Shown here: piece after piece, positions 48,494-58,790 of the stretch
Position numbering within the stretch: position 1 is the stretch's first letter
How the letters are laid out: each line of letters opens with the position of its first letter
Origin: Takakia lepidozioides
Taxonomy: Eukaryota > Streptophyta > Takakiopsida > Takakiales > Takakiaceae
Assembly: GCA_030704615.1 (NCBI GenBank)
Contig: CM060731.1
Coordinates: forward strand, 16,492,001-16,556,000
Reading direction: 5' to 3'
DNA length: 64,000 nt
Notes under the pieces: generated by a model
The model's database searches: none
What the model saw: the letters and a program-made list of their open reading frames with translations, nothing else
Told to the model about the DNA's origin: nothing
Made by a program: the position numbers and the translations under genes

Positions 48494-48712
48494 CCGCTCC
48501 CTACCCTCTTAGATCCGAGCTGGAGTTGAAATACGTGCAACTGTGGAAGCGTGTGTGGTACCGGTACAAGCAGAGAGGGAAGCCATGGCTCAAGTGGAGG
48601 AGAGAATAGGAACCCTATCTCTTCTCTCAAAGCTGAAAAGATTAACCTAATAAAATACATACAAAATGTCGAAATATATTAGGTCCCTGCGAGCGTTTGC
48701 TTGCATGTCAGA
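48494..48712. promoter_or_regulatory. Bidirectional 5' region between TTM3 and PDRG1 (left)
   Basis: Only 219 bp separate the start codons of TTM3 (minus) and PDRG1 (plus), so both promoters and 5' leaders must share it. It contains the palindrome gtaccggtac. Read towards TTM3, it has an ATG in good context (gccATGG) that opens 25 codons in frame with TTM3 (MASLSACTGTTHASTV...) and ends in TAA 15 bases before the TTM3 ATG. No clear TATA box was seen. It is conserved at 51,872-52,090. Confidence 0.6.
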
Positions 48713-49765
48713 ATGGAAGAGGGAGTGCAGCGATTGCAAAAGCGACTGGCGGAGGTCGAGGCTGTGGCAGACGAGTTCCTGCTTGCCCGCAAGCAGGTTG
48801 GCACAGACCTCATCTAAGCAGGCATGGTGATGATTATGTGTATGTTTTACATGGTTTCTTAAGTTTTCTTTACCGCCCAACTCATGAATCGACGCAGAGG
48901 ATCCAGCCTCATCGCATAACAGTGAATAGATCTATGAAAGGTTTGTGATTGAATCATTGTGACCTGAGATTGCCTGTATTTCTCCCTAGACAACCCCAAG
49001 AAAATTCTATCGCGTCTGAGTGAGTAGAGCCACTCTCTGTCCTGTACTAGTGTGTAATTTTGTAGCGTCTGTCACGGAATGTCGGACTTGTTGTTGTAAG
49101 GAAATTTTCTCCCGTTCTTGTGGTTTTTTGAAAATCTTAGAAAGTCTGGTTGGTTCTCCATGTGGGTAGCTGGTGGAGTGCGACAGATTGCGTAATGGGA
49201 ACAGAGAAGCATTGACGGCCTTACGCAAGCAGGCTCGCACCTCTCGCTCCAGTGTCCTCTCGCAGGAACTGGAGGCTCAAAATACGAATGCAGGGGAAGG
49301 GGGATGCCTCACTTGTGGAGAACATGATGGGACGGCACCTGTTTGGGTGATATGGCCGGGCTCTGATATGTTCGTCCGCCATCCCTTTCATCGAGTTCAC
49401 GGTGATCTGGAAGAAGGTTGGTTACGCATGTTATAATTTTCCCACCAACTTTGATTCTCGCTGTCTTATGTTGGGTCAAAAATCCTGCCATGACATCGTT
49501 AGCAGATGAGAGACACATAAGGTGGGGAGGCTTGGGAGGAGGAAACAACAATACATTCGGTCACCACTGCAAAATGCAGAAGCACCATATCTAACAAGCA
49601 AATCGTGTGATTGCAGAGCAAGAGAAACTAGAGCTGGCAGTGAAGAAGCTCCAAAGTGTCGTGAAGGATAATTCACTAACGCTTTCAGAAAAGGGAGGTC
49701 TGTCAGATAGGATAAGCCCCAATTTACTCAAGGCATTTGTAACCTTGGATGACAAGTCCAGCTGA
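48713..49765 (+). CDS. PDRG1: PDRG1-like prefoldin-family protein, left copy
   Basis: Three exons: 48713-48796 (MEEGVQRLQKRLAEVEAVAD, DEFLLARKQ), 49170-49416 (LVECDRLRNGNREALTALRK, GCLTCGEHDG, VWPGSD-like VWVIWPGSDMFVRHPF) and 49617-49765 (EQEKLELAVKKLQSVVKDNS, SEKGGLSDRISPNLLKAF), with GT/AG borders and phases 0 and 1. The 159-residue product has N- and C-terminal coiled-coil helices around a small beta region, as in prefoldin-like p53- and DNA damage-regulated protein 1, a subunit linked to the R2TP/prefoldin-like co-chaperone complex. The LV.CDR.RN.NREALTALRK block is the family hallmark. The right copy differs at Lys27 (Gln there). Reading frame and splice sites are intact. It is divergent from TTM3. 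Confidence 0.88.
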
Positions 49766-49828
49766 TTTGCAGGGGGAGTCTCTGACGCACCCAAGCACAG
49801 GCAGTCTTTGAGGGTGCACTTTTGGATG

Positions 49829-50114
49829 TGAATTTCCCCCAAGTTCTCTTTTGGGGACCACAGTTCCAATGCCTGTAGAGATGTCGATACTCAAAACCTC
49901 GTGGTAAAGTCTTCCAAATTCTCACGAAGGCAGCTTCACAAAACAAGTGTTATTCGGAAACACTAGGGTTTAGGGTTTAGGGTTTCCGAATAACACTTGT
50001 TTTGTGAAGCTGCCTTCGTGAGAATTTGGAAGACTTTACCACGAGGTTTTGAGTATCGACATCTCTACAGGCATTGGAACTGTGGTCCCCAAAAGAGAAG
50101 TTGGGGGAAATTCA
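49829..50114. repeat. 133-bp-arm hairpin with TTTAGGG loop at the centre of the inverted duplication
   Basis: Arms 49829-49961 and 49982-50114 are almost perfect reverse complements (one clear mismatch near 49,843/50,100; positions sum to 99,943). The 20-base loop reads actagggtttagggtttagg, i.e. plant telomere-type repeats. The left arm begins exactly where homology between the two large arms ends (49,829). Confidence 0.95.
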
Positions 50115-50753
50115 TGCCATCTTGCTGTCAGTGCAAACAGCTAAGAGCTGCTAGCTGTTTTTGATCAACTGCCATCCTTGCTGGAGCAGAGTTTGTACAC
50201 ATATGAGTTGCTGCTGTTCCAGAGTTTTCTCCAGAAAGTAAAGCAAGTGCAAATATCCACAATCACAAGTAAGGATTGTTTACTTCTCCCCAGAATCAAA
50301 CAATTTGGATAGTACAAGGAGAATGTCAAGCTCCACATCAAGGTCTCCTGTCCTTTAATTCTTGAAACCAATTTGTGCTATGTTTTGTTGGTGATGTGGC
50401 TCTAGTAGCTCTTTCTTATAAGACTTGATCACTTTTTCCTTCCTTGCAAAGGTATCAGCTGCCATTCCCAAGCAGACAAGGGAGAATTAGGAAGATTGCA
50501 CTGTTACAGAAATTTCACGGTGACAGCACGTTTTTTTGAAGCGTAAGTTCTGCTCAACATACCCATCAAAGTGCGAAATGTACAAAGAGAGATCTCTTTC
50601 AGAACAGATTCACAATGAAACTACCTATCATTGCAACTACACCACGACCCTCCATTTCACTCAGGATGCTCGCTGGTAGGAAGGACTAACATTAAGCTCA
50701 GTATTTCAAAGAGCTGCAGGGACAGTCCCCAAACTTTTTTTCCTTGCTGATTA
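50115..50753. other. Unique spacer between the hairpin and the right arm
   Basis: 639 bp unique in the window. It contains an exon-like piece QLPSLLEQSLYTYELLLFQS (about 50,168-50,230). Upstream, partly in the hairpin arm, ALELWSPKEKLGEIHAILLS reads in another frame after tctacag. This may be an exon of an unknown gene captured at the junction; no family is recognised. Confidence 0.4.
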
Positions 50754-50817
50754 ACATCCAAAAGTGCACCCTCAAAGACTGCCTGTGCTTGGGTGCGTCA
50801 GAGACTCCCCCTGCAAA

Positions 50818-51871
50818 TCAGCTGGACTTGTCATCCAGGGTTACAAATGCCTTGAGTAAATTGGGGCTTATCCTATCTGACAGACCTCCCTTTTCTGAAA
50901 GCGTTAGTGAATTATCCTTCACGACACTTTGGAGCTTCTTCACTGCCAGCTCTAGTTTCTCTTGCTCTGCAATCACACGATTTGCTTGTTAGATATGGTG
51001 CTTCTGCATTTTGCAGTGGTGACCGAATGTATTGTTGTTTCCTCCTCCCAAGCCTCCTCACCTTATGTGTCTCTCATCTACTAACGATGTCATGGCAGGA
51101 TTTTTGACCCAACATAAGATAGCGAGAATCAAAGTTGGTGGGAAAATTATAACATGCGTAACCAACCTTCTTCCAGATCACCGTGAACTCGATGAAAGGG
51201 ATGGCGGACGAACATATCAGAGCCCGGCCATATCACCCAAACAGGTGCCGTCCCATCATGTTCTCCACAAGTGAGGCATCCCCCTTCCCCTGCATTCGTA
51301 TTTTGAGCCTCCAGTTCCTGCGAGAGGACACTGGAGCGAGAGGTGCGAGCCTGCTTGCGTAAGGCCGTCAATGCTTCTCTGTTCCCATTACGCAATCTGT
51401 CGCACTCCACCAGCTACCCACATGGAGAACCAACCAGACTTTCTAAGATTTTCAAAGAACCACAAGAATGGGAGAAAATTTCCTTACAACAACAAGTCCG
51501 ACATGCCGTGACAGACGCTACAAAATTACACACTAGTACAGGACAGAGGAGTGGCTCTACTCACTCGGACGCGATAGAATTTTCTTGGGGTTGTCTAGGG
51601 AGAAATACAGGCAATCTCAGGTCACAATGATTCAATCACAAACCTTTCATAGATCTATTCACTGTTATGCGATGAGGCTGGATCCTCTGCGTCGATTCAT
51701 GAGTTGGGCGGTAAAGAAAACTTAAGAAACCATGTAAAACATACACATAATCATCACCATGCCTGCTTAGATGAGGTCTGTGCCAACCTGCTGGCGGGCA
51801 AGCAGGAACTCGTCTGCCACAGCCTCGACCTCCGCCAGTCGCTTTTGCAATCGCTGCACTCCCTCTTCCAT
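50818..51871 (-). CDS. PDRG1: PDRG1-like prefoldin-family protein, right copy
   Basis: Exons 51788-51871, 51167-51413 and 50818-50966 on the minus strand mirror the left copy, with the same phases and lengths (84, 247 and 149 bases) and intact splice sites. The one coding change read with confidence is AAG to CAG at the end of exon 1 (LLARQQ instead of LLARKQ). Both copies look expressible, so the duplication doubles the dose of this co-chaperone subunit. It shares a 219-bp divergent leader with the right TTM3. Confidence 0.88.
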
Positions 51872-52090
51872 TCTGACATGCAAGCAAACGCTCGCAGGGA
51901 CCTAATATATTTCGACATTTTGTATGTATTTTATTAGGTTAATCTTTTCAGCTTTGAGAGAAGAGATAGGGTTCCTATTCTCTCCTCCACTTGAGCCATG
52001 GCTTCCCTCTCTGCTTGTACCGGTACCACACACGCTTCCACAGTTGCACGTATTTCAACTCCAGCTCGGATCTAAGAGGGTAGGGAGCGG
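51872..52090. promoter_or_regulatory. Bidirectional 5' region between PDRG1 and TTM3 (right)
   Basis: Mirror of 48,494-48,712. Here the upstream frame starts at 51,998 and ends in TAA at 52,073-52,075, in frame with the TTM3 ATG at 52,091. A second upstream ATG at 51,924 opens 60 codons that overlap the TTM3 start out of frame. Confidence 0.6.
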
Positions 52091-55000
52091 ATGGAAGTCG
52101 AAGTGAAGCTGAGGCTGCCTGATGCAGCTGCACATGAAAAGGTTGCTTTGTTACTGGCCCCAACACATGAGGTCACATACCAGCAGGAGAACATCTTCTT
52201 CGATGGCTCCACCCAAGAATTGAGGTCACAAAGGTCAGTGCTCCGACTGCGATTCTACAACGGCGACGTGCGCTGTGTGGTCACGCTCAAGGGAAAAGCT
52301 GTCGTTGTGGATGGCATCAGTCGGGCAGAAGAGGTGAGACTCGCTTGGAACTCGTGCATTCTCATTTCTTACCTTCTCCATGATCTGCTCTTTTAACTTG
52401 GTCCACACTGTGCACTGTTTGTACTGTCTTTGAGTGAGGTAAGCCCATTACCCCAGACATTTCAATGCCCTTCACAGCATTGACCATCTCCCAGTCAGAT
52501 TCATCCTTTATATCCGTGTTCCTGTCCTCACAAGCTTTGTCACCAACTGGAGTTTTGTTGCTGTGCAGGGACTCCTCACATTTCAAACTATCAAGTGCCC
52601 TTATATCTCTTACAAGGTCAGTTTTTCTGGTCTCCAGTTCACCTCTCGAAGCCAGCACATTTTCAGCACTGCAATTTTCTATCATCTGCAAATTACTATT
52701 AGTATGTGGTCCCAAAATGTCTACAAAGTAATCCAACTCTGGTGACATTGCTTCTTTAGCTTGATCCAGGCCTTGTCTGCTTCCTCCATGGAAGCTGCTA
52801 CTCCTTGCACTGTCAGCAGGGAGTTCCAACCTGGTGTCGAAGTACTTTGTACTTTGACTGTCTGGGAGCCCTGACAGTAACTCCCCCTGAGGTTCAACTA
52901 GGCAAACTTCAGGTGGCAGAGAAAGTGGCTCACTCACATAGAATACATGAGCCATTTCTAGCTCAGATTGTTTTAGCTTAAACCTGGTGTTCGAGCCAGA
53001 GTGTGGATCTTCCCACATTAAATTGCTAGGGCACGAGGAACTTGTGTCTGTGTTCTGGGACATATCTATGCTGCTCACCGATGTTGAAGTCCTTCCACCT
53101 GACTTCAAGGAGGTGTTCTTCAACAAAGCACCTTGCAATCCCTGACTGTTTCTGCATAGCCCTCCATTAGTAGCCGCCAAGGGCCTTGAAAGCCCAAAAT
53201 TGGTTGCTGCCTCAACTGCTCGCTCCTGTGGATTGCAGTTCTGCACTTCCTCCCAGCTGGGGTAACTCATGGGATCAAAATGCTGAACAAGGCTATGATT
53301 GACCCTGTTACTTTGCTCTAGGCCTACAGCCAGGGATGTCACGTGGTCTGGATCTGGGGTTTCCAGCTGCTTTAATTCCTTCCCTGGCTCACCAAGTGAA
53401 ACAGACTTGGATTCATCTACCCAGTATGACATGCCCTTCAGTGCCAGAGAGGGCTTGCCACTTTCACACAATTCTGCTTCCAAATCCACAGAGATATGTG
53501 GCTCTGTCGAATCATGCATATCAGCTGCCTCAAGCACTTCCTTTGGTTGTGTGTACTTGACATTCTTACATCGAACAAGAGGGGCATTGGTTTCAACATC
53601 CAGGGGTTCAAGACAAGTTTTCTCCTCATCATTGAACCAAATATCACTAATATTGGAAGCACCTGTTCCCCGCACCACACCTCCACATGGGTCTTCTGGG
53701 ATATCAACAAATGCTTGCTCCTCAGCTGGGACTTGTCTATGACAAATTTCCTGAACATCTTGACCTTCAGATTCCTGACTGCAAGCATCCTCTGGCTCGT
53801 CAGGCTGCAACACATGCACATTTACAGTGGACTCGCAAATTGTGCTACTCAAAATATCTCGAGTTAAGGCATCGTCGCCCCCACATCTAGGTACACGACA
53901 GGCTTCTAAGTAAGGGTCCTCTACATGGCTATCCATAAGCATACTTTCTGTAATCCTCACAATATTTATTGATTTATGAGCTTCTTGGTAATGCTTCCCA
54001 TTTTCTCTGCAGCCAGCTCCATTTGTATGAAATATCTGACCAACTGCCTGAATAGGGTCCTCAATCTTGGTGAGTTGTTCTCCATCCTGGTTCCCAAACT
54101 TCAGCTCTTGCCCAACTTCATTGCTTGCGTTTTCAAACTCCAAATCGAACCCCTGTCCTTCTCTCTCAGCGTAGAAATTTCCCCCCCTCTCCTTGCAGGG
54201 ACCTTAGCAGTTTCTTGGGCAGGGCTTTCAACCTTAAATTCAGAAGAGATTTCACCTGAACTCCTGCAGGCCACCGCATCACATGACTTCATATTGGAGG
54301 TCACAAAGGAGTGAGACCTGGCGTTCTTGTCTGTCTCCCTCTGCCAATCCTCCTCGTTCTGTATCTGTCTCTTACATTGAAAGCCCCTCATTATTTCATG
54401 AAGCTTGGGCTCATCACTATCCAGACCACAAGCCTCCACCTTTGCTCCAAAACCATCGACTCTGTCAGTATGCTTCTTGCAGAAGTCTTCTCTGCAGTCA
54501 CACCAGTGAACTTCTTTGTCGTCCCTCTCCAAAGTGCATTCTACCTCCTTTTCACAATGTGAGCTTTCTTCACCTCTGTTTCTAGTGGGATCACCTGATC
54601 CATGACAATGAACCTTGTCCTTCTGACCCAAAAAGTTGATGTTCACACTGTGAGAATCCTGACATTGTTCCAAGTTGTGGTGCTGGTAAGGACTACATGT
54701 ACTCATCTTGTCCCTTTCCCCAGTGAACACTGGTTGTCCATCCTGCTTACACTTTGGGCTCTCTGTTTGGCTAATTTCGTTGGGGCCTAGAACATCATGG
54801 CAAGACAGAGTACCACTGAAAGGTAAAGACGTCACGTCACTCCCATATTCTGACTCCTTGCTGAAGTCCAATTTAGGACTGTCCACATGTCGACACAAGC
54901 CACTCTCATCATCCTCGACTGCACAATCTAGGGGCTCTTGCAGGCGGCATCTCTCTTTGTACGTAACCAATCCCCCAACTTCCACACAAGCAGTCTCAAC

Positions 55001-56795
55001 TTTGACTACCATGTTATCTACAGCTCCCTGTGCACATCTAGGGTCTTTGACGTATTCTGAGTTAATGCCCTCAGGATGGCGATCGTGCATGATCAATTCA
55101 TCTACTTGTCTCGACAAATGCAGCCCTTTCGGTCCATCCTCATTGTGGGAGCATCCATTCCCGCTGATTCTAGCAGACTCGCCACCTTCCTTACAGGTTG
55201 TCTTACCCTTGGGGACTGAATAGTTAATGGCCAGACTCCCAAGCTCAGGCTCAGTACTGTTTGCCAAGATACGGTTTTCCAAGAGGCTGAATGAATGCAC
55301 CTTATCATTTGCCCTCACTGAATCAAACTCTTGGGCCCTCTTGAACTCCTCTTCGGAGTGGGTTTGCTCGCAACTCATATAACTAGGAAAGTAGTCATTA
55401 TCACCCAAGTTTGTCCCCTCCGAGCAAGGGAGACTCTCCACATCATTCCTATCCATGTATGCGTGCTCATGTGGCTTGCTGTCCCTCTCATATTGGTGGG
55501 TATCCCAGCTGGAGTTCTTGACCCCCTCTTTATCAAGCACAAGCACCTCAGCATGTCCCCCCGGTGACAACCGTCTCCCTCTGTCACTCAATGAGTCGTC
55601 CTCTGCCTCACTGTTATGTACCACACTAGCACCCTGGTCTGAACTGGCAGTGCTGCTCGGAGTCGTTGGCTTTGAGTCTGGCTTTGAGTCTGTACCTATG
55701 TGTGGTTTCCTAAGGGAGATAGAGGCCCTGCTGCTGTGGAATGATGAGATTGAGGTGAATGTCATGAAAGGTCTAAAGCCATTGGGTGAGCTTTGTTGGA
55801 CATCCTGTAATTTGCATGACATACATCATTGAGTCAGGACTGCATGTGAGGTTGATTGCTATAGCAAGTCCAACAAGTAAGTCTTAATGCAACAACTGCA
55901 AGTGAGCTTTTCTGTGATTGTAATGTGAGACAACATCCCAGGGCCCAGATTCATTTTCACGGCAAGAATTTGCACTTGTCCCCTGGAAAACCTCAGGCAC
56001 AAACTAGAACAGGAAGCAAATCCTGACTGCAGTTTCCAAAAGATTCCAGCTAATAAATCTTAGGACCTCAGAAGTGCCCTCTGGATTAAAAACTGCAAGG
56101 TATATCAAGAAGAAAACAGTATATACACCTCACACTGAAACCTGTAGAGCTGACATATTGCTTACCAAGTGGCGTGCAGGAGAATCCAGAGGCTTTCTGG
56201 AAAATGAGGTCTGAGGCAAATCTCTTTGGGACACAGGTCGCTTCGCCTGCAGGCTGGGGCGTGGATTCAGGAGGTCTTCTTTGGGTACTGCCGACCGCCG
56301 TCCATAACCTGCCCGCTCTGGGGTGACTCTCCTGCTCGATATTACAGACTGTGAAGACGCCTCAAAACTACTGTCATCATCAGACGATGCACGACTAAAT
56401 CGGTATAACTTTTGTCAACTTCTGACAGGGAGGAGGACATCGACTCAGCCCTGGGAAGAGCATTTGTGGCAGACCCATCTCGATTGGCTGGTATAGGTGG
56501 CAAGCTGATCCAACATGTCGTGTCTCAGTACAATTGCCGAGACTTTGTGTGCCTCGGAGGTTTCAGAAACGTCCGTAATGTGTATAGCTGGGAAGGGCTT
56601 AAACTGGAACTGGATGAGACCCAATATGCTTTTGGGACCACTTACGAGATTGAGTGCGAGACCACGGAGCCAGAAAAGTTTCGGCAGCTGTTGGGTGAGC
56701 TTTTGAACGCAAGTGGGATTCCATACTCCTATTCTACAATCACCAAGTTCGGTGTATTTAGATCTGGGAAAATACCCACCTTGACTGGAGCTTGA
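52091..56795 (+). CDS. TTM3: TTM3-like triphosphate tunnel metalloenzyme, right copy (splice-site lesion)
   Basis: Exon 1 is 52091-52333 (81 codons, MEVEVKLRL with EXEXK). Exon 2 ends at the stop 56793-56795. Compared with the left copy, two bases (gt) are missing right after the acceptor cag at 56,428 (ctgacag|ggaggagg against ctgacag|gtggaggagg). Splicing at the usual AG would shift the frame and end early. Splicing four bases further, after GAG at 56,432, restores the frame as EE|EDIDSALGR with the loss of two residues. So this copy is either dead or depends on a new acceptor. It also has Phe for Cys in ALGRAFVADPS and Ala for Ser near the C-terminus. Its intron (52,334 to about 56,428) holds the intact-order antisense gene. 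Confidence 0.8.
52362..56408 (-). CDS. Acidic Ser-rich protein gene antisense in TTM3 intron, right copy
   Basis: Exon 56166-56408 (81 codons, YRFSRASSDDDSSFEASSQS, then PERAGYGRRS) joins in phase 0 to a long exon from 55804 down to a stop at 52362. In total it encodes about 1,200 mostly disordered residues, rich in Asp, Glu, Ser, Gly and Cys/His-poor, with no domain I recognise. A run of seven G near 54,181-54,187 puts the N- and C-terminal halves in adjacent frames (overlap 54,101-54,143); eight G would join them. The left copy has the same seven, so the shift predates the duplication or is functional. Indels between the copies keep the frame, which argues for recent coding selection. Exons further 5' may lie at 57-58 kb. 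The whole known part sits inside the TTM3 intron. Confidence 0.6.
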
Positions 56796-57144
56796 GGGGG
56801 TCTAGAGGAGGTCTGCGTGTGTCTGTGTGAGGAAAGGGCCAGTTGTGATCTACCGAAGGACATTCTTGCAAAAACACAAATTAAACAAGACTTGAAAGCT
56901 ACTCAAATGCGTTACTCGATCTCGAGCGACTTCTGTTTCTTCAATCTGCTGAATACAGCAAGCTTTTGATAATACTATTTGATGTCAAATGGATATTGCT
57001 TAACAACAACATCATCGTGCAAGTTGTCAACTTTCAGTTTCTCTTCCACACCATCGAGGTTTATATTGGCACAGGCACCATCGCCTGAAGCTCTAGCTGC
57101 ATCACAACGAAGTTGTAACGATATTCAACCTGCAAGAGCGAGTT

Positions 57145-58025
57145 TTGCAAAACTGCAAACTTATTCAAAGAGGAAAGTCTCTTCAACACTGTGGCTGTCT
57201 CACCAGAGCTAATCCATCACGAGCGGGATCAATATACAACATCCTTCTGACAGAAGCAATCCATGTAAACAGGAATGCGAAGTCCTCCTGCCATGTCTGC
57301 AAGCAAAATAGTTTTGAGGTCATAGGACAAACCTTTTGGCAAGGGCTCCTCTGTGAAAATAAAGAAAACGGATTCTCGTTGCATGGGAGCATCAGGATTC
57401 AGCTTCTCCAGTTTCCAGCTGACCGGGTCCGTTCTGTCAAGGACGTGGTGAGGGAAATTCCGCGGGGTCCTGTCAGTCCCCGTACCAGAATGATGAGTGG
57501 ACAATGAATGCCATCTAATTTGATGGTCATATATCCAATGTAAGCAGAAGGGTACCAATATTCGCTTCGAGGCAAGGTTTGCCTAGGGAGGTATCCTACG
57601 CGAGGAAGGTCAGAGATGCTCCTGTGATTGCACGAAGCCGAGGAATGAGAGCAATTTCAGAAAACATTCAACTTCTATGAAGGCTTGAGACGTGTCTATA
57701 TGCGTGGCGTCAGGTCAGGAAACCTCACCCCCCCTGCTTAGCAGCTGGTCGGTGGAAACGAATGTGACAATGTAGAGATACCGATCATCCTCCACAGATA
57801 ATTTGAGCCTCACGGACGTCGAGTGCTGGACCATAAAGCCACCTGGTCTAGAGCCACATGCTTTCCCAGACTGATCAAACTTTGAAGAACTTAGCTCACA
57901 CACTTCGGACTTCAGACTTGCTACGTTCTTTCTACTCTTCTTCGGTCCCTGTCCACGATTGGCTTTCGGCCAGGCCACTTTCTTATTCCAACTTGCACAT
58001 TTACAGATTTCAGATCCTTTCATTT
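57145..58025 (-). other. Unrecognised exon-like region (mirror of 42.0-42.9 kb)
   Basis: It has the same exon candidates as in the left arm, now on the minus strand: TWQEDFAFLFTWIASVRRML and YIDPARDGLAL before a donor, and the basic WPKANRGQGPKKSRKNVAS frame at 57,715-58,023. Function unknown. Confidence 0.3.
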
Positions 58026-58425
58026 CAGATCGCCGATCCTATTTGGCCTCTGTTTAGAATCTACTTTGTCAACTTTTGTACATGAACTGCTCTTCTATCA
58101 TGCTCTATGCATAATATTGGAATTCGCATTCTAGATCGCCCAACCACCACATTGTGCCTTGATCAATCAACCATCATGGGGCAGTGGAGGTCTGATCATC
58201 ATCTCCTTCTTCAAAGCCCGCTAGCTCTCCCCGCTTCAAAGCCCGCTAGCTCTCTCTGCAGTGCTTTTTCTTCTTCCTGCAGCTGCCATTTTTCCATATT
58301 GAAGTATGGCCTCTTCAATCATTTACTGTAAGTTGCTAGCCACCTCACATATCATCCCATTATTCTTTCTCACCGTTCCCAGCACATTCACTATGCATTA
58401 GAACCCGTTCTTAAATGTACTAGAG

Positions 58426-58516
58426 AACGGGCCGTGTTTGGCCAATTCTGCCCTGTAAGGTGAGGGGCTTGCCCAAAGGCCGCTTACAGGGCAGAGTCGG
58501 CCCAACACGGCCCGTT
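58426..58516. repeat. Fold-back at the outer edge of the right arm
   Basis: Arms of about 35 bp, starting gaacgggccgtgtt and ending aacacggcccgttc, pair with about three mismatches (ctctgccctgtaag in both) around a 20-base loop. The homology edge of the large inverted duplication (58,442) falls inside its left arm, and the left edge at 41,623 ends in the same word. Confidence 0.85.
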
Positions 58517-58790
58517 CACTACCGTTAAAAGCAGGGTGTGGCGTATTCTCGCCGCCACCTGGCGCACTATGATTGGGGTTCAATTATCCCATATCGATTG
58601 CCCAGATTCAGAGCCCCGGAGAGGATATAAACGGGAAGGGCCCGTCCCAACAAGGCCCGTTCACTACCGTTAAAAGCAGGGTGTGGCGTATTCTCGCCAC
58701 CACCTGGCGCACTATGATTGGGGTTCAATTATCCCATATCGATTGCCCAGATTAAGAGCCCCGGCGAGGATATAAACGGGAAGGCGGGCG
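58509..58790. repeat. Two-copy tandem repeat, period 145 bp
   Basis: ggcccgttcactacc begins at 58,509 and again at 58,654. The copies match almost base for base through gccccgg.gaggatataaac. Confidence 0.9.

Larger units (their letters stand above)
41623..49829. repeat. Left arm of a large inverted duplication
   Basis: About 8.2 kb, matching 50,754-58,442 in reverse complement at close to 99% by eye. Paired positions sum to about 100,583 near the inner edge. It carries TTM3 (minus), PDRG1 (plus), an antisense gene in the TTM3 intron and an unrecognised exon region at 42.0-42.9 kb. It is about 520 bp longer than the right arm because of filler at 45,674-46,024 and 47,929-48,102 around an internal inversion. 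The outer edge lies in the word gccaaacacggcccgttc. Confidence 0.95.
50754..58442. repeat. Right arm of the large inverted duplication
   Basis: About 7.7 kb, reverse complement of 41,623-49,829. Differences seen are scattered substitutions, a 12-bp in-frame duplication (DSKP) and a 3-bp in-frame deletion in the nested gene, a 2-bp deletion at the TTM3 exon-2 acceptor, and the absence of the two filler segments. The outer edge lies inside a fold-back at 58,426-58,516. Confidence 0.95.
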
